A DNA stretch of 64,000 bases. It comes from Brevundimonas guildfordensis (GTDB lineage: Bacteria; Pseudomonadota; Alphaproteobacteria; Caulobacterales; Caulobacteraceae). The stretch's first letter is position 1. Every line of letters starts with the position of its first letter. Below the pieces are notes generated by a model. It had not been told where the DNA came from. It did no database searches and saw nothing but the letters and a program-made list of their open reading frames with translations. The position numbers and the translations under genes are program-made. Below are positions 44,815 to 54,102 of this stretch, in pieces. The stretch is from contig NZ_JACSQU010000001.1 in assembly GCF_014836405.1 (NCBI RefSeq), positions 1,240,001 to 1,304,000 of the forward strand, written 5' to 3'.

Positions 44815-45330
44815 TTAGCTCTTGCGACGGCTTTCCAGCGCCGCCGCACCGATCACGGCGGCGATGGTGGCGACGGCCAGAAGGGCACCGCCCTCCTTGG
44901 CGTGGTCGCGGGCGAAGTCGCCGGCGTCTTCGGCGTAGCGACGGGCCTGCTTGGTGTAGCGGCGCATCGGGCGGCGCGACTTCTTCTTGGCCTGGCGATA
45001 CCATTGGTCGGCCCGGTCGCGAGCCTCAGCGCCAAAGCGGCCGGCCCGTTCGTGGGCGGAGCCGCCCAGGTCGGCGGCGCGATGGTTCAGATCGTCAGCC
45101 CCGTGGCGCACGCCGCGCGCGATGTCGTCGAACCGGTGACGCAGGGCCTCGGCGTCGAACCAGCCGCGCGGGTCGATGCGCGTCTTGATCCGCTCATAGC
45201 GGGTCGGGCCGCTGCGCTGGTTCAGCAAGATCGTCGCCAGGCCCACGCCCGCCAGCACAGCCACGACGCCCGCCACGATCCCGGGGTGTTTGCGGACCTC
45301 GTCCACGACGTTGAACTCATGATCCATCAT
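44815..45330 (-). CDS. Small membrane-anchored protein of unknown family
   Basis: I do not recognise a named family. The 171-residue protein has one clear N-terminal membrane segment (GIVAGVVAVLAGVGLATILL), a long basic, highly charged helical middle (AEALRHRFDDIARGVRHGAD and following), and a second hydrophobic segment near the C-terminus (GALLAVATIAAVIGAAAL). The middle may be coiled coil. Start at 45330 follows GAGG; an ATG at 45342 is also possible. Confidence 0.65.
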   Translation of the reverse strand: MMDHEFNVVDEVRKHPGIVAGVVAVLAGVGLATILLNQRSGPTRYERIKTRIDPRGWFDAEALRHRFDDIARGVRHGADDLNHRAADLGGSAHERAGRFGAEARDRADQWYRQAKKKSRRPMRRYTKQARRYAEDAGDFARDHAKEGGALLAVATIAAVIGAAALESRRKS

Positions 45331-45529
45331 GTCAGACCTCATGTAGGCGGATGGGAAAGGAAGGGCTTTTTCAGCTAAGGGAGCGAGCTTCAGCACAAAG
45401 AGTTCCCTGGTCCCGGTCAAGCCTGACGAACCGCGCCTGCTCGTGGCGTGAGCGACACGCCCTCCCCTTACCAAGCGGCCTTTGCCTCCCTATGTTGCGC
45501 CGCTTCCGACAGTTTGCAGGATTTTCGCC

Positions 45530-46462
45530 GTGACCGATCACGTGCCTGACGCCCCCATCGCCGCCCCGACGGACGACTTCGCCGCCGCCTTCCAGATCGA
45601 AGGCTGGCCGGTGCGCGGCCGCCTGGTCCGCCTGGGCGAGGCGATCGACAAGGTGCTGTCGGCCCACGCCTATCCGGAACCGGTCGCCGCCCTGTTGGGC
45701 GAGGCCTGCGTGCTGGCGGCCATCGTCGGCTCGGCGCTGAAGTTCGACGGCCGCCTGATCGTTCAGGCCCAGGGCGACGGCCCGGTGCGCTATGTCGTCG
45801 CCGACTACGGCACCGACGGCCATCTGCGGGGCTTCTGCCGCTTCGATCCTGAAGAAGTGGCCAAGGCTGCCGAAGGCTTCGCCCGTCCGGGCGCCAAGAC
45901 CCTGTTGGGCGGCGGCGTCTTCATCATGACGGTGGATCGCGGCGCCGACTTCGAACGGACCCAGGGCGTGACCCCCATCGAGGGCGAAAGCCTGTCGCTG
46001 TGCGCCGAACACTATTTCTCCCAGTCCGAGCAGGTGCCGACCAAGGTGCGCCTGGCCGTTGGCGAGGTCGAGACCGAAGCGGGCCGCACCTGGCGCGCGG
46101 GCGGAGCGATGATCCAGGTCATCGCCGGCGACGAGTCGCGCGGCTCGACCGAGGAGGTGTGGGAGCGGACCCGCGCCCTGTTCAACACCCTGGGCGACGA
46201 CGAACTGATCGACCCGACCATCAGCGCCGAGACCCTGCTGTATCGTCTTTTCCACGAGGACGGCGTGCGGCTGGAAGGCGCCAAGTCGCTGGCCGCCGTC
46301 TGCCGCTGTTCGAGGGACCGCATCGCCACCGTGCTGCAATCCTTCCCGGCGGAAGAACGCGCCGAGATGGTCGAGGACGACGGCAAGATCCGCGTGACGT
46401 GCGAATACTGCTCGACCGCCTATGAGATCGACCCGGCCGAGCTGGAAACGGCCGAGGCCTGA
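45530..46462 (+). CDS. hslO: Redox-regulated chaperone Hsp33
   Basis: A 310-residue heat-shock chaperone. The C-terminal redox switch has CxC in VCRCSRD and CxxC in CEYC, giving the four zinc cysteines. It begins with GTG at 45530 after AGGA; the in-frame start at 45482 adds residues unlike Hsp33. It protects proteins when oxidative stress releases zinc. The CPBP gene is convergent downstream. Confidence 0.92.
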   Translation: MTDHVPDAPIAAPTDDFAAAFQIEGWPVRGRLVRLGEAIDKVLSAHAYPEPVAALLGEACVLAAIVGSALKFDGRLIVQAQGDGPVRYVVADYGTDGHLRGFCRFDPEEVAKAAEGFARPGAKTLLGGGVFIMTVDRGADFERTQGVTPIEGESLSLCAEHYFSQSEQVPTKVRLAVGEVETEAGRTWRAGGAMIQVIAGDESRGSTEEVWERTRALFNTLGDDELIDPTISAETLLYRLFHEDGVRLEGAKSLAAVCRCSRDRIATVLQSFPAEERAEMVEDDGKIRVTCEYCSTAYEIDPAELETAEA

Positions 46463-46466
46463 TCCC

Positions 46467-47186
46467 TCAGACCAGCATGAAGACGGCGTTGCCGTAGTTG
46501 TGCAGCAGGACCGGCAGCAGCACGCTGCCGGTCTTTTCGCGCAGCCAGACCAGCAGCAGGCCCGCCAGACCTGTCGTCGCCATCGGAATCCAGTCGAAGG
46601 TGAAGCCGCCGTCCCGGTAGCCCAGGGCGTGGGTCAGACCAAACGCCAGGGACGCCAGCAGCGCGCCCCAGCCCATGTGCGCGCCGAGCACCCGGACCGG
46701 CCGTCCGAACGCCTCGTTCAGCATCAGCAGCAGCACGCCGCGATAGAAGATCTCCTCGTCCAGCCCCGGCATGGTCAGTTGGAACGCCAGGCTGTCGACG
46801 TCGAACCCTTCGCCCGGCATCCAGATCGCCAGCCCGAGGAACAGCAGAACCAGCAAGCCCGACAGGATCAGCGCGCCCTTCAGCCCCTGCCGGTCGTGAT
46901 GCAGGGTCAGGCCGCTGCGCCGCCATCCGACGACCGGCAGGCTGGCGACGGCCAAGGACAGCAGGACGGCCAGCGTCTTGCCCTCCCAATTCCATCGCGA
47001 AGGTCCGAAATCCAGAGGGATATGACCGTAGCCGCGCGTCAGCACGGCGTCATAGACCGCCATCAGCAGCAGGGCGGCGAACAGCCAGCCCCAGCGCACC
47101 TTGCCGCGCGAAAGGGCGGCGGCCGCCCCGCCCGCCAGCGCGACCGCGCCCACCCAGCCCAACATGGCGATGACAGCGTCCGGCAT
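46467..47186 (-). CDS. CPBP family intramembrane protease
   Basis: A 239-residue protein with about six hydrophobic segments. CPBP motifs are present: DEEIFYRGVLLLMLN, then a His-containing HMGWGALLASLAFGLTHALG and LLHNYGNA. These residues form the glutamate/His active site. Members include CAAX-processing proteases and bacteriocin-immunity proteins; the target here is unknown. Confidence 0.87.
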   Translation of the reverse strand: MPDAVIAMLGWVGAVALAGGAAAALSRGKVRWGWLFAALLLMAVYDAVLTRGYGHIPLDFGPSRWNWEGKTLAVLLSLAVASLPVVGWRRSGLTLHHDRQGLKGALILSGLLVLLFLGLAIWMPGEGFDVDSLAFQLTMPGLDEEIFYRGVLLLMLNEAFGRPVRVLGAHMGWGALLASLAFGLTHALGYRDGGFTFDWIPMATTGLAGLLLVWLREKTGSVLLPVLLHNYGNAVFMLV

Positions 47187-47289
47187 GACTTCCCTCCCCC
47201 GATGCGACGTTGTCGTTCAGATGCGGCCGGCGGGGTCTGCGGATGCAGATGAAGAAAAGTTAAGCTCCCCGAACCGAGCAGGGGTCAGG

Positions 47290-47979
47290 TCAGTTATTCA
47301 GATCCAGCGAATAGCCCGCCGAGCGCACGGTGCGGATCGGGTTGACCGTGCCTTCGACGTTCAGCGCCTTGCGCAGACGGCCGACGTGGACGTCGACGGT
47401 CCGCGCCTCGACATAGACGTCCGAGCCCCAGACCGCGTCCAGAAGCTGCTCGCGGCTGAACACGCGGCCCGGATGCTTCAGGAAGTGATCCAGCAGGCGG
47501 AACTCGGTCGGGCCCAGGTGGACCTCCTTGCCCGCGCGGCTGACGCGGTGAGCGACGCGGTCCATGATGATGTCGGCGTGGTTGACCCGGTCGTCGGCCA
47601 GACCCGGCCGAATGCGGCGCAGCACGGCGCGGATGCGCGCGGTCAGTTCCGACATCGAGAACGGCTTGGTCATGTAGTCGTCGGCGCCGGTGTCCAGGCC
47701 GCGCACGCGGTCCGTCTCCTCGCCGCGCGCGGTCAGCATGATGATCGGCAGGTTACGCGTCTCGGCCCGGCCGCGGATGCGGCGGCAGACCTCGATGCCC
47801 GACAGCTTGGGCAGCATCCAGTCCAGCAAAATCAGGTCAGGCGTGCGTTCGTCGACCTGCAGCATCCCTTCCTCGCCGTCGGCGGCGACGGCCACGTCAT
47901 AGCCTTCCTTCTCCAGATTGTACTGGAGCAGGGTGGCCAGGGCGTCCTCGTCTTCCATCACCAGGATATAGGGTTGCAC
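47290..47979 (-). CDS. phoB: Phosphate regulon response regulator PhoB
   Basis: A 229-residue OmpR-type regulator. The receiver domain has LILLDWMLP with the phosphorylated Asp and TKPFSMSEL. The winged DNA-binding domain ends VRSAGYSL. Position at the end of phoR-pstCAB-phoU makes PhoB the clear assignment. Under low phosphate it would activate the pst genes. Confidence 0.93.
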   Translation of the reverse strand: MQPYILVMEDEDALATLLQYNLEKEGYDVAVAADGEEGMLQVDERTPDLILLDWMLPKLSGIEVCRRIRGRAETRNLPIIMLTARGEETDRVRGLDTGADDYMTKPFSMSELTARIRAVLRRIRPGLADDRVNHADIIMDRVAHRVSRAGKEVHLGPTEFRLLDHFLKHPGRVFSREQLLDAVWGSDVYVEARTVDVHVGRLRKALNVEGTVNPIRTVRSAGYSLDLNN

Positions 47980-48023
47980 GTCAGGGCCTCCGGTCCGTCG
48001 AAGTCGTCAGCGATGTAGGGGGA

Positions 48024-48770
48024 TCAGTCTTCCGCCGCGTTGGGAGACGCGGAGAGATGCGGGGTCGGCGTCGGCTCTTCGCCGGGACCGGGCACGGCCT
48101 TCGGCCGCTCGCCCAGCATCTCCTCGCCGGTGATCTCATAGTGGACCGTTTCGGCGATGTTGGTCGCGTGGTCGCCGATCCGCTCCAGGTTCTTGGCCAT
48201 GAACAGCAGGTGGGTGCAGGCCGTGATCGTGCGCGCGTCGCCCATCATGTAGGTGAGCAGTTCGCGGAACAGGGCGTTGTAGTGCTCGTCGACCTCATCG
48301 TCGGTCTGCCAGACCGACAGGGCGCGCTCGATCTCCGAGGCCGTATAGGCGTCCAGCACGTCGCGCAGGCGGTTCGACACCAGCCGGCCCATACGCTCGA
48401 TCGAGCGCGTCAGCGGCTGCATCGGCTCGGCCTCGGCCAGGATCAGCGCCCGCTTGGCGATGTTCTTGGCCAGGTCGCCGGTCCGCTCCAGGTCCGAGGC
48501 CAGCTTCATCGCCCCCAGCGTCCGGCGCAGGTCGCTGGCGACCGGCTGGCGCAGGGCGATCAGGCGGATCGCCTTCTTCTCGATATCGCGATGCAGGGCG
48601 TCCAGGCGGCTGTCGCGCTCGACCACCGCCTTGGCCAGCGCCACGTCGCGGCGGGCGACGGATTCAATGGCGTCCGCCACCTGCGCCTCGGCCAGGCCGC
48701 CCATGCGGACCACCTCGGCCGTCAGTTGGTTCAGTTCGTCGCCGTAAGCCTTGACCGTATGCTGGTTCAT
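48024..48770 (-). CDS. phoU: Phosphate signalling protein PhoU
   Basis: A 248-residue two-bundle helical protein. ERDSRLDALHRDIEKKAIRL and LMFMAKNLERIGDHATNIAE are PhoU metal/fold motifs. PhoU links the Pst transporter to PhoR and keeps the regulon off when phosphate is high. It lies between pstB and phoB. Confidence 0.93.
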   Translation of the reverse strand: MNQHTVKAYGDELNQLTAEVVRMGGLAEAQVADAIESVARRDVALAKAVVERDSRLDALHRDIEKKAIRLIALRQPVASDLRRTLGAMKLASDLERTGDLAKNIAKRALILAEAEPMQPLTRSIERMGRLVSNRLRDVLDAYTASEIERALSVWQTDDEVDEHYNALFRELLTYMMGDARTITACTHLLFMAKNLERIGDHATNIAETVHYEITGEEMLGERPKAVPGPGEEPTPTPHLSASPNAAED

Positions 48771-48780
48771 CGTGGCGTCC

Positions 48781-49650
48781 TCAGCCGAAGCGGCCGGTGA
48801 TGTAGTCGAGCGTGCGCCGCTCGCGCGGGTTGGTGAAGATCTCTTCGGTGTCGCCGGTCTCGACCAGCTTGCCCATGTGGAAGAAGGCCGTGCGCTGCGA
48901 CACGCGCGCCGCCTGCGCCATCGAGTGGGTGACGATGACGATGCAGTAGCGCTCGCGCAGTTCGTCGATCAGCTCCTCGATCTTGGCCGTGGCGATCGGG
49001 TCCAGCGCCGAGCACGGCTCGTCCATCAGGATGACTTCCGGCTCGACCGCGATGGCGCGGGCGATGACCAGACGCTGCTGCTGGCCGCCCGACAGGCCGG
49101 TGCCCGGCGAATGCAGGCGGTCGGCGACTTCGTCCCACAGGCCGGCGCGCTTCAGCGACTTCTGGACGATCTCGTCCATCTCGCCCTTGGTCGAGGCCAG
49201 GCCGTGGATCTTGGGCCCATAGGCCACGTTCTCGTAGATCGACTTGGGGAACGGGTTCGGCTTCTGGAACACCATGCCGACCTGGGCGCGCAGCAGCACC
49301 GGGTCGATCTTGCGGTCGTTGATGTCGCCGCCGTCCATCTCGATCCGGCCGGTCACGCGGGTGCCGGGGATGGTGTCGTTCATGCGGTTCATCGTCCGCA
49401 GGAAGGTGGACTTGCCGCAACCGGACGGGCCGATCAGCGCGGTCACCGTCTTGTCCGGGATGTCCAGCGACACGTCGAACAGGGCCTGCTTGTCGCCATA
49501 GAAGACGCTGACGTCGCGCGCGGCGATCTTGATCGGGCCCATCGGCGCCGAGGCGTGGGCGCCGACAGTCGGAACGGTCGTCAGGGTGGCGGGCTCGGAG
49601 GCGCCGCCGTTCGACGTGCCTTCGGGAGCGCGGAGGATGCGGGACTTCAT
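48781..49650 (-). CDS. pstB: Phosphate ABC transporter ATPase PstB
   Basis: A 289-residue ATPase. Walker A is GPSGCGKST, Walker [14 protein letters not shown], signature [33 protein letters not shown] is typical of PstB. The ATG at 49650 was chosen. An N-terminal extension of about 42 residues before the core is of unknown role. It lies five bases after pstA. Confidence 0.95.
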   Translation of the reverse strand: MKSRILRAPEGTSNGGASEPATLTTVPTVGAHASAPMGPIKIAARDVSVFYGDKQALFDVSLDIPDKTVTALIGPSGCGKSTFLRTMNRMNDTIPGTRVTGRIEMDGGDINDRKIDPVLLRAQVGMVFQKPNPFPKSIYENVAYGPKIHGLASTKGEMDEIVQKSLKRAGLWDEVADRLHSPGTGLSGGQQQRLVIARAIAVEPEVILMDEPCSALDPIATAKIEELIDELRERYCIVIVTHSMAQAARVSQRTAFFHMGKLVETGDTEEIFTNPRERRTLDYITGRFG

Positions 49651-49655
49651 AGGAT

Positions 49656-50951
49656 TTACCACCGGCGTTCGAAACGACGGCGCAGCAGGACTGCGGCGGC
49701 GTTCATGACGATCATGAAGGCGAGAAGGACAAGGATGGCGGCCGCCGTGCGTTCGTGGAAGGCGCGCTCGGAGGCGTTCTCCCAAATGTAGATCAGCGAC
49801 GGCAGGGCGCCGACAGGCTCGTCGATCGCGTGCGGCACGCCCGGAACGAAGCTGATCATGCCGATCAGCAGCAGGGGCGCCGTCTCGCCCAGGGCGTGGG
49901 CCATGGAGATGATGGCGCCGGTCATCACGCCGGGCATGGCCAGCGGCAGGACGTGGCCGAACACCGTCTGGGTGCGGCTGGCGCCCATGGCCAGGGCCGC
50001 CTCGCGGATCGAGGGCGGCACCGCCTTCAGCGAGGAGCGGGTGGCGATGATGATGGTCGGCAGGGCCATCAGCGCCAGCACCAGACCCCCGACCAGCGGA
50101 CTGGCGCGCGGCAGGTGCAGGAAGTTGATGAACAGCGCCAGACCCAGCAGGCCGTAGACGATCGACGGCACCGCGGCCAGGTTGTTGATGTTGACCTCGA
50201 TGATGGCCGTGATGCGGTTGCGCGGAGAATATTCCTCGAGCCACACGGCGGCGCCGACGCCGACCGGGATGGCGATCAGGGCCGTCACCAGCAGCATCAG
50301 GGCCGAGCCGACCACGGCGCCCAGCAGGCCGGCCAGCTCCGGCTGCGTCGAGTCCCCCTTGGTGAACAGGGCCGCGTTGAAGTGGGCGCGCACCGCGCCC
50401 GACGCCTTCATCTGGTCCAGCCAGTCCATCTGTTGATTGGAGACCCGGCGCTGGTCCTCGGGCTGATCGCGGGTAATCTTGCCCTTCAGATACATCTCGG
50501 CGTCGTCGGACAGCGGGGCGGCGACCGGCACGGTCTGGCCCAGAAGGCTGGGCTGGCGCGCGATCATCTTGGCGGCCTGGAACTTCAGCTCCGAGGACAG
50601 CAGCCCCTTCATGGCCGAGGCCTGCGTCCCCTGTTCGTCGTCCTGGACGCCCAGTCGGCGGATCTGCTGCTCGGCGACGATCTGCTCGAAATTGGCGCCC
50701 TGAGGATACGAGCGGTCGATCCGCGCCGGGTCCATATAGACCGGCAGGGTCACCGTGTGGGCGTAGAAGGCGGTGTAGCCCTGGGTGATGATGCTGCCGA
50801 GCAGGATCACCAAGAAGGCCAGCGCCACGCCGATGGCCGCACGGCCGTACCAGCGGAAGCGGGTCTCGCGCGCATAGCGGGCGCGCAGGCGGGCCTTCAG
50901 GCGCTGGGTGCGCGGGCTGACGCCGGTCAGGGGGGAAGCCGCGTCAGTCAT
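49656..50951 (-). CDS. pstA: Phosphate transporter permease PstA (long form)
   Basis: A 431-residue inner-membrane permease. The C-terminal transport domain includes [20 protein letters not shown] and the permease signature around [20 protein letters not shown]. The N-terminal part of about 200 residues has one helix and a periplasmic segment (DUF3333-like) absent in short PstA proteins. It overlaps the end of pstC by eight bases. Confidence 0.93.
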   Translation of the reverse strand: MTDAASPLTGVSPRTQRLKARLRARYARETRFRWYGRAAIGVALAFLVILLGSIITQGYTAFYAHTVTLPVYMDPARIDRSYPQGANFEQIVAEQQIRRLGVQDDEQGTQASAMKGLLSSELKFQAAKMIARQPSLLGQTVPVAAPLSDDAEMYLKGKITRDQPEDQRRVSNQQMDWLDQMKASGAVRAHFNAALFTKGDSTQPELAGLLGAVVGSALMLLVTALIAIPVGVGAAVWLEEYSPRNRITAIIEVNINNLAAVPSIVYGLLGLALFINFLHLPRASPLVGGLVLALMALPTIIIATRSSLKAVPPSIREAALAMGASRTQTVFGHVLPLAMPGVMTGAIISMAHALGETAPLLLIGMISFVPGVPHAIDEPVGALPSLIYIWENASERAFHERTAAAILVLLAFMIVMNAAAVLLRRRFERRW

Positions 50952-52374
50952 ACTGTTCCCGGTAGGCTTGCACGATACGCATGGCGACGATGTTCAGCAG
51001 CAGGGTGACGACGAACAGCGTCAGCCCCAGGCCGAAGGCGGCCAGCGTCTTGGGACTGTTGAACTCCTGGTCGCCGGTCAGCAGGGTGACGATCTGGACG
51101 GTGACGGTGGTGACCGTCTCCAGCGGGTTCAGGGTCAGATTGGCGGCCAGGCCGGCGGCCATTGTCACGATCATGGTCTCGCCGATGGCGCGCGACACGG
51201 CCAGCAGCAGGGCGCCGGCGATGCCCGGCAGGGCGGCGGGCAGCAGCACCTTCTTGACCGTCTCGGACTTGGTCGCGCCCATGGCGTAGGACCCGTCGCG
51301 CAGCGACTGCGGCACGGCGTTGAGGATATCATCCGACAGCGAGCTGACGAAGGGGATCAGCATGATCCCCATGACCGCGCCCGCCACAAGGGCCATCTGG
51401 TTCTGGACCAGCGACAGGTAGACGCCGAGGCCGTTCAGCGGTCCGCCGACCAGCATGTCGCCGATGCCGTTGAAGAAGACGCGCAGCGCCGGCCCCACCG
51501 TCAGAGCGGCGAAGAAGCCGTAGACCACGGTCGGCACCCCGGCCAGGACTTCCAGCGCCGGCTTGACCATGGCGCGGGTCTTCCGGCCCGAATATTCCGA
51601 CAGATAGACGGCCGAGAACAGGCCGATCGGCGCGGCCACGGCCATGGCGATCAGCATGATTAGGAAGGTGCCGGCGAACAGAGGCACGGCCCCGAAGGCG
51701 CCCGACGACCCGACCTGGTCGGCGCGGATGGCGATCTGCGGGCTCCACTTGGTCCCGAACAGGAACTCGGTGATCGGGACCATGCTGAAGAAGCGCAAGG
51801 AGTCGATCACCAAGGAGAAGATGATGCCCAGGGTGGTCAACACGGCCACCACCGAACAGGCGAACAGAACGCCGGTGATCCATCCCTCGACCTTGTTGCG
51901 CGCGCGCAGGTCCGGGCGGATGCGGGTCAAGACAAACAGCCCGCCCAGCACGGCGGCGATCAGGGCGGCGACGCCCCCGCCCCAGCTCAGGGTCGAGGCG
52001 ATGCGGTGGGCGCGGCGGCCCTCGGCCGGCAGCTCCTCGGCGTAGGGGGCCGGCCAGATCTGGCGCGCCTCCTGCCCGGCTCCGACCAGACGAGCGTCGG
52101 CGAAGAAGGCCTCGCGGCGGAAGGGCTCAAGCTGGGCCACGCTGTCCGGCGCACCGGCCCGCATCATCTGTTGTTCGATGGAGGTCGAGAAGAGCGAGGC
52201 GGCGATCAGCATCGCCAACGCCGGCGCCCCCACCCAGATCAGGGCGTAAAGCCCGTGTTGGCTAGGCCGCGAATGCGACTTCGCGCCTTGGCTTCGACGC
52301 ACGGCCAAGGCTCGCCCCGCCACATAGGCCAGGACGACAAAGGCGATCAGCAGCAGCAGGAAAATCCAGATCAT
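50944..52374 (-). CDS. pstC: Phosphate transporter permease PstC (long form)
   Basis: A 476-residue permease, longer than short-form PstC. Its N-terminal part holds a helix and a periplasmic region. The core has FSAVYLSEYSGRKTRAMVKP and SYAMGATKSETVKKVLLPAA. It opens the pstCAB set. A candidate Pho box lies about 98 bp upstream. No pstS is present in the locus. Confidence 0.93.
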   Translation of the reverse strand: MIWIFLLLLIAFVVLAYVAGRALAVRRSQGAKSHSRPSQHGLYALIWVGAPALAMLIAASLFSTSIEQQMMRAGAPDSVAQLEPFRREAFFADARLVGAGQEARQIWPAPYAEELPAEGRRAHRIASTLSWGGGVAALIAAVLGGLFVLTRIRPDLRARNKVEGWITGVLFACSVVAVLTTLGIIFSLVIDSLRFFSMVPITEFLFGTKWSPQIAIRADQVGSSGAFGAVPLFAGTFLIMLIAMAVAAPIGLFSAVYLSEYSGRKTRAMVKPALEVLAGVPTVVYGFFAALTVGPALRVFFNGIGDMLVGGPLNGLGVYLSLVQNQMALVAGAVMGIMLIPFVSSLSDDILNAVPQSLRDGSYAMGATKSETVKKVLLPAALPGIAGALLLAVSRAIGETMIVTMAAGLAANLTLNPLETVTTVTVQIVTLLTGDQEFNSPKTLAAFGLGLTLFVVTLLLNIVAMRIVQAYREQYD

Positions 52375-52471
52375 CCGGTCCGATCAGCGCAGGAATCAGC
52401 AAACGCGCCGGGGGCCAGTGCGTTTCGGCCGGGAAACTGCCCGCGTTACGTCAGCGGATTAAGACGACTGG

Positions 52472-52489
52472 ATGACAGTTATGTTACGG
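52472..52489 (-). promoter_or_regulatory. Candidate Pho box for pstC
   Basis: Read on the minus strand this is CCGTAAC-ATAA-CTGTCAT, two direct 7-mers spaced by four AT bases; the second matches CTGTCAT exactly and the first at 4 of 7 positions. It would replace a -35. PhoB is encoded in the same locus. Confidence 0.55.
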
Positions 52490-52556
52490 CGCACGTCCGT
52501 CATGTCGCAGTCGCGTGACGGTCGATCCGCAAACGTCCGGATTTTCTTCGCTTCCA

Positions 52557-53951
52557 TCACCCTTCGGATGTCGGAGCCAGCGGGAAACAGGCCGCGAAAA
52601 TCGCGCCTTGTCCCGGCGCGCTGTCCACCGACAGCCCGCCTCTGTGACGGATAATGATGTGCCGGACGATCGCCAGCCCCAGTCCCGTGCCCTGGCGATC
52701 ACCGCTCTTCTGACCCTCGACGCGATAGAAGCGCTCGGTCAGTCGCGGCAGGTGCTCGCGCGCCATGCCTGGTCCGTGGTCTTGCACCGTGACGACGGCG
52801 TAGCGCTGGCCGGCTTCACGGTCGGGGGTCGCCAGGGACAGGCGGTTGCCGTCGGCCATCCGGGCCGCCATGGCTTCGTCCAAAGTGCGATCGATCTCGA
52901 TGCCGACCTCGATGGCGCCGCCCGCGCTGGAATATTTCAGGGCGTTGTCGATCAGGTTCTGGACCACCTGGGCGATCTCGTCCCGGTCGCCGATCACGGC
53001 CGCGCCTCCGTGCGGCAGGTCCGCCTGGATCGTCACCTGACGCTCGCGCGAGATGACGCTGACAGCATCGACCACGTCCGCCGTCGCCCGCGCCAGGTTG
53101 ACCCGGCCCAAGGGCGCGATGTGTTCGTTCAGCTCGATCCGGCTGAGCGACAGCAGATCGGCCACCAACCGCCGCATCCGGTCCGCCTGCACGGCCATGA
53201 TGTCCAGGAACTTGTCGCGCGCCTTGGGGTCGTCCTTGGCGTGGCCTTTCAGCGTCTCGATGAAGCCGGACAGCGACGCCAGAGGGGTCCGCAGTTCGTG
53301 GCTGGCGTTGGCCAGGAAGTCGACCCGCATCTTCTCCATGCGCCGCACGTCGGTCTCGTCGCGCAGCGCCAGCAGAGCCAGGGCCCCGCCGCCCCAGTCG
53401 TGCGCCTGGCGCGCCGGCAACGGCCGGATCATGGCGCGCCAGTGCCGCTCCTGGGCGCCGCCGCCGAGGTAATCCACAGCGGCAGGAACGCCATCGAACA
53501 GGGCCTCGTCCACCGCTTCCAGAACCCGCGGCTCCCGGATCACCGACACCAGCAGCCCCGCGCCGGTCCCGCCCAGTCGAAACAGGTCGCGCGCGGCCGC
53601 GTTGGCCAGGGCGATGCGGCGTCCGGCGATATCGTCCGCTTCGCCGCCGCTGATGATGAACAGAGGGTCGTCCAGCGCCTCGAACACATCGCCCAGCAGC
53701 GCCGCATCCGGCCCCAGATCCACGACGCCGCCGTCCAGATCGGAAATATCCACCGGCGTCGGGGGCGTGCGGTTGACCAACCAGGTCGCCAGGATCACCG
53801 CCGCCGCGCCCGCCGCCAGCCACCCTGCCAGCTCAGGCTTCATCACGGCCAGCACGGCCATGACCACGACCGCCACGCCGCTGGCGCCGGCGGTCCATAG
53901 TCGGGAGGTCGCCGTAGGGGCTACGGGTGAGGGCGGATGCTCATAAGGCAT
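52557..53951 (-). CDS. phoR: Phosphate sensor histidine kinase PhoR
   Basis: A 464-residue kinase. Two short hydrophobic segments are near the N-terminus, then a PAS-like linker (residues about 85-220). The HisKA has phospho-His in ANASHELRTPLASLSGF. The HATPase has NLIDNALKYSS and RQGTGLGLAIVRH. It lies upstream of pstC, separated by 182 bp that holds the Pho box. It would phosphorylate PhoB. Confidence 0.9.
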   Translation of the reverse strand: MPYEHPPSPVAPTATSRLWTAGASGVAVVVMAVLAVMKPELAGWLAAGAAAVILATWLVNRTPPTPVDISDLDGGVVDLGPDAALLGDVFEALDDPLFIISGGEADDIAGRRIALANAAARDLFRLGGTGAGLLVSVIREPRVLEAVDEALFDGVPAAVDYLGGGAQERHWRAMIRPLPARQAHDWGGGALALLALRDETDVRRMEKMRVDFLANASHELRTPLASLSGFIETLKGHAKDDPKARDKFLDIMAVQADRMRRLVADLLSLSRIELNEHIAPLGRVNLARATADVVDAVSVISRERQVTIQADLPHGGAAVIGDRDEIAQVVQNLIDNALKYSSAGGAIEVGIEIDRTLDEAMAARMADGNRLSLATPDREAGQRYAVVTVQDHGPGMAREHLPRLTERFYRVEGQKSGDRQGTGLGLAIVRHIIIRHRGGLSVDSAPGQGAIFAACFPLAPTSEG

Positions 53952-54102
53952 AGGAATCGATGTTATCTCATTCTTTAGCAGACCGACGTTACGGTTGCAG
54001 TCAGTGCGACGAGTCGTACGCGCCCGGACAGCTCTAGCGACGTTTGTTCACGGATTTGCGGCGGATTTTTCAACAGTTTTCGGAGCAAGCGAGACACCAC
54101 TC

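Noticed and set aside
52472..52489. A third Pho half-site (TCGTCTT) downstream of the Pho box
   Set aside because: It matches CTGTCAT at only four of seven positions and its spacer is not AT-rich, so I did not include it in the site.
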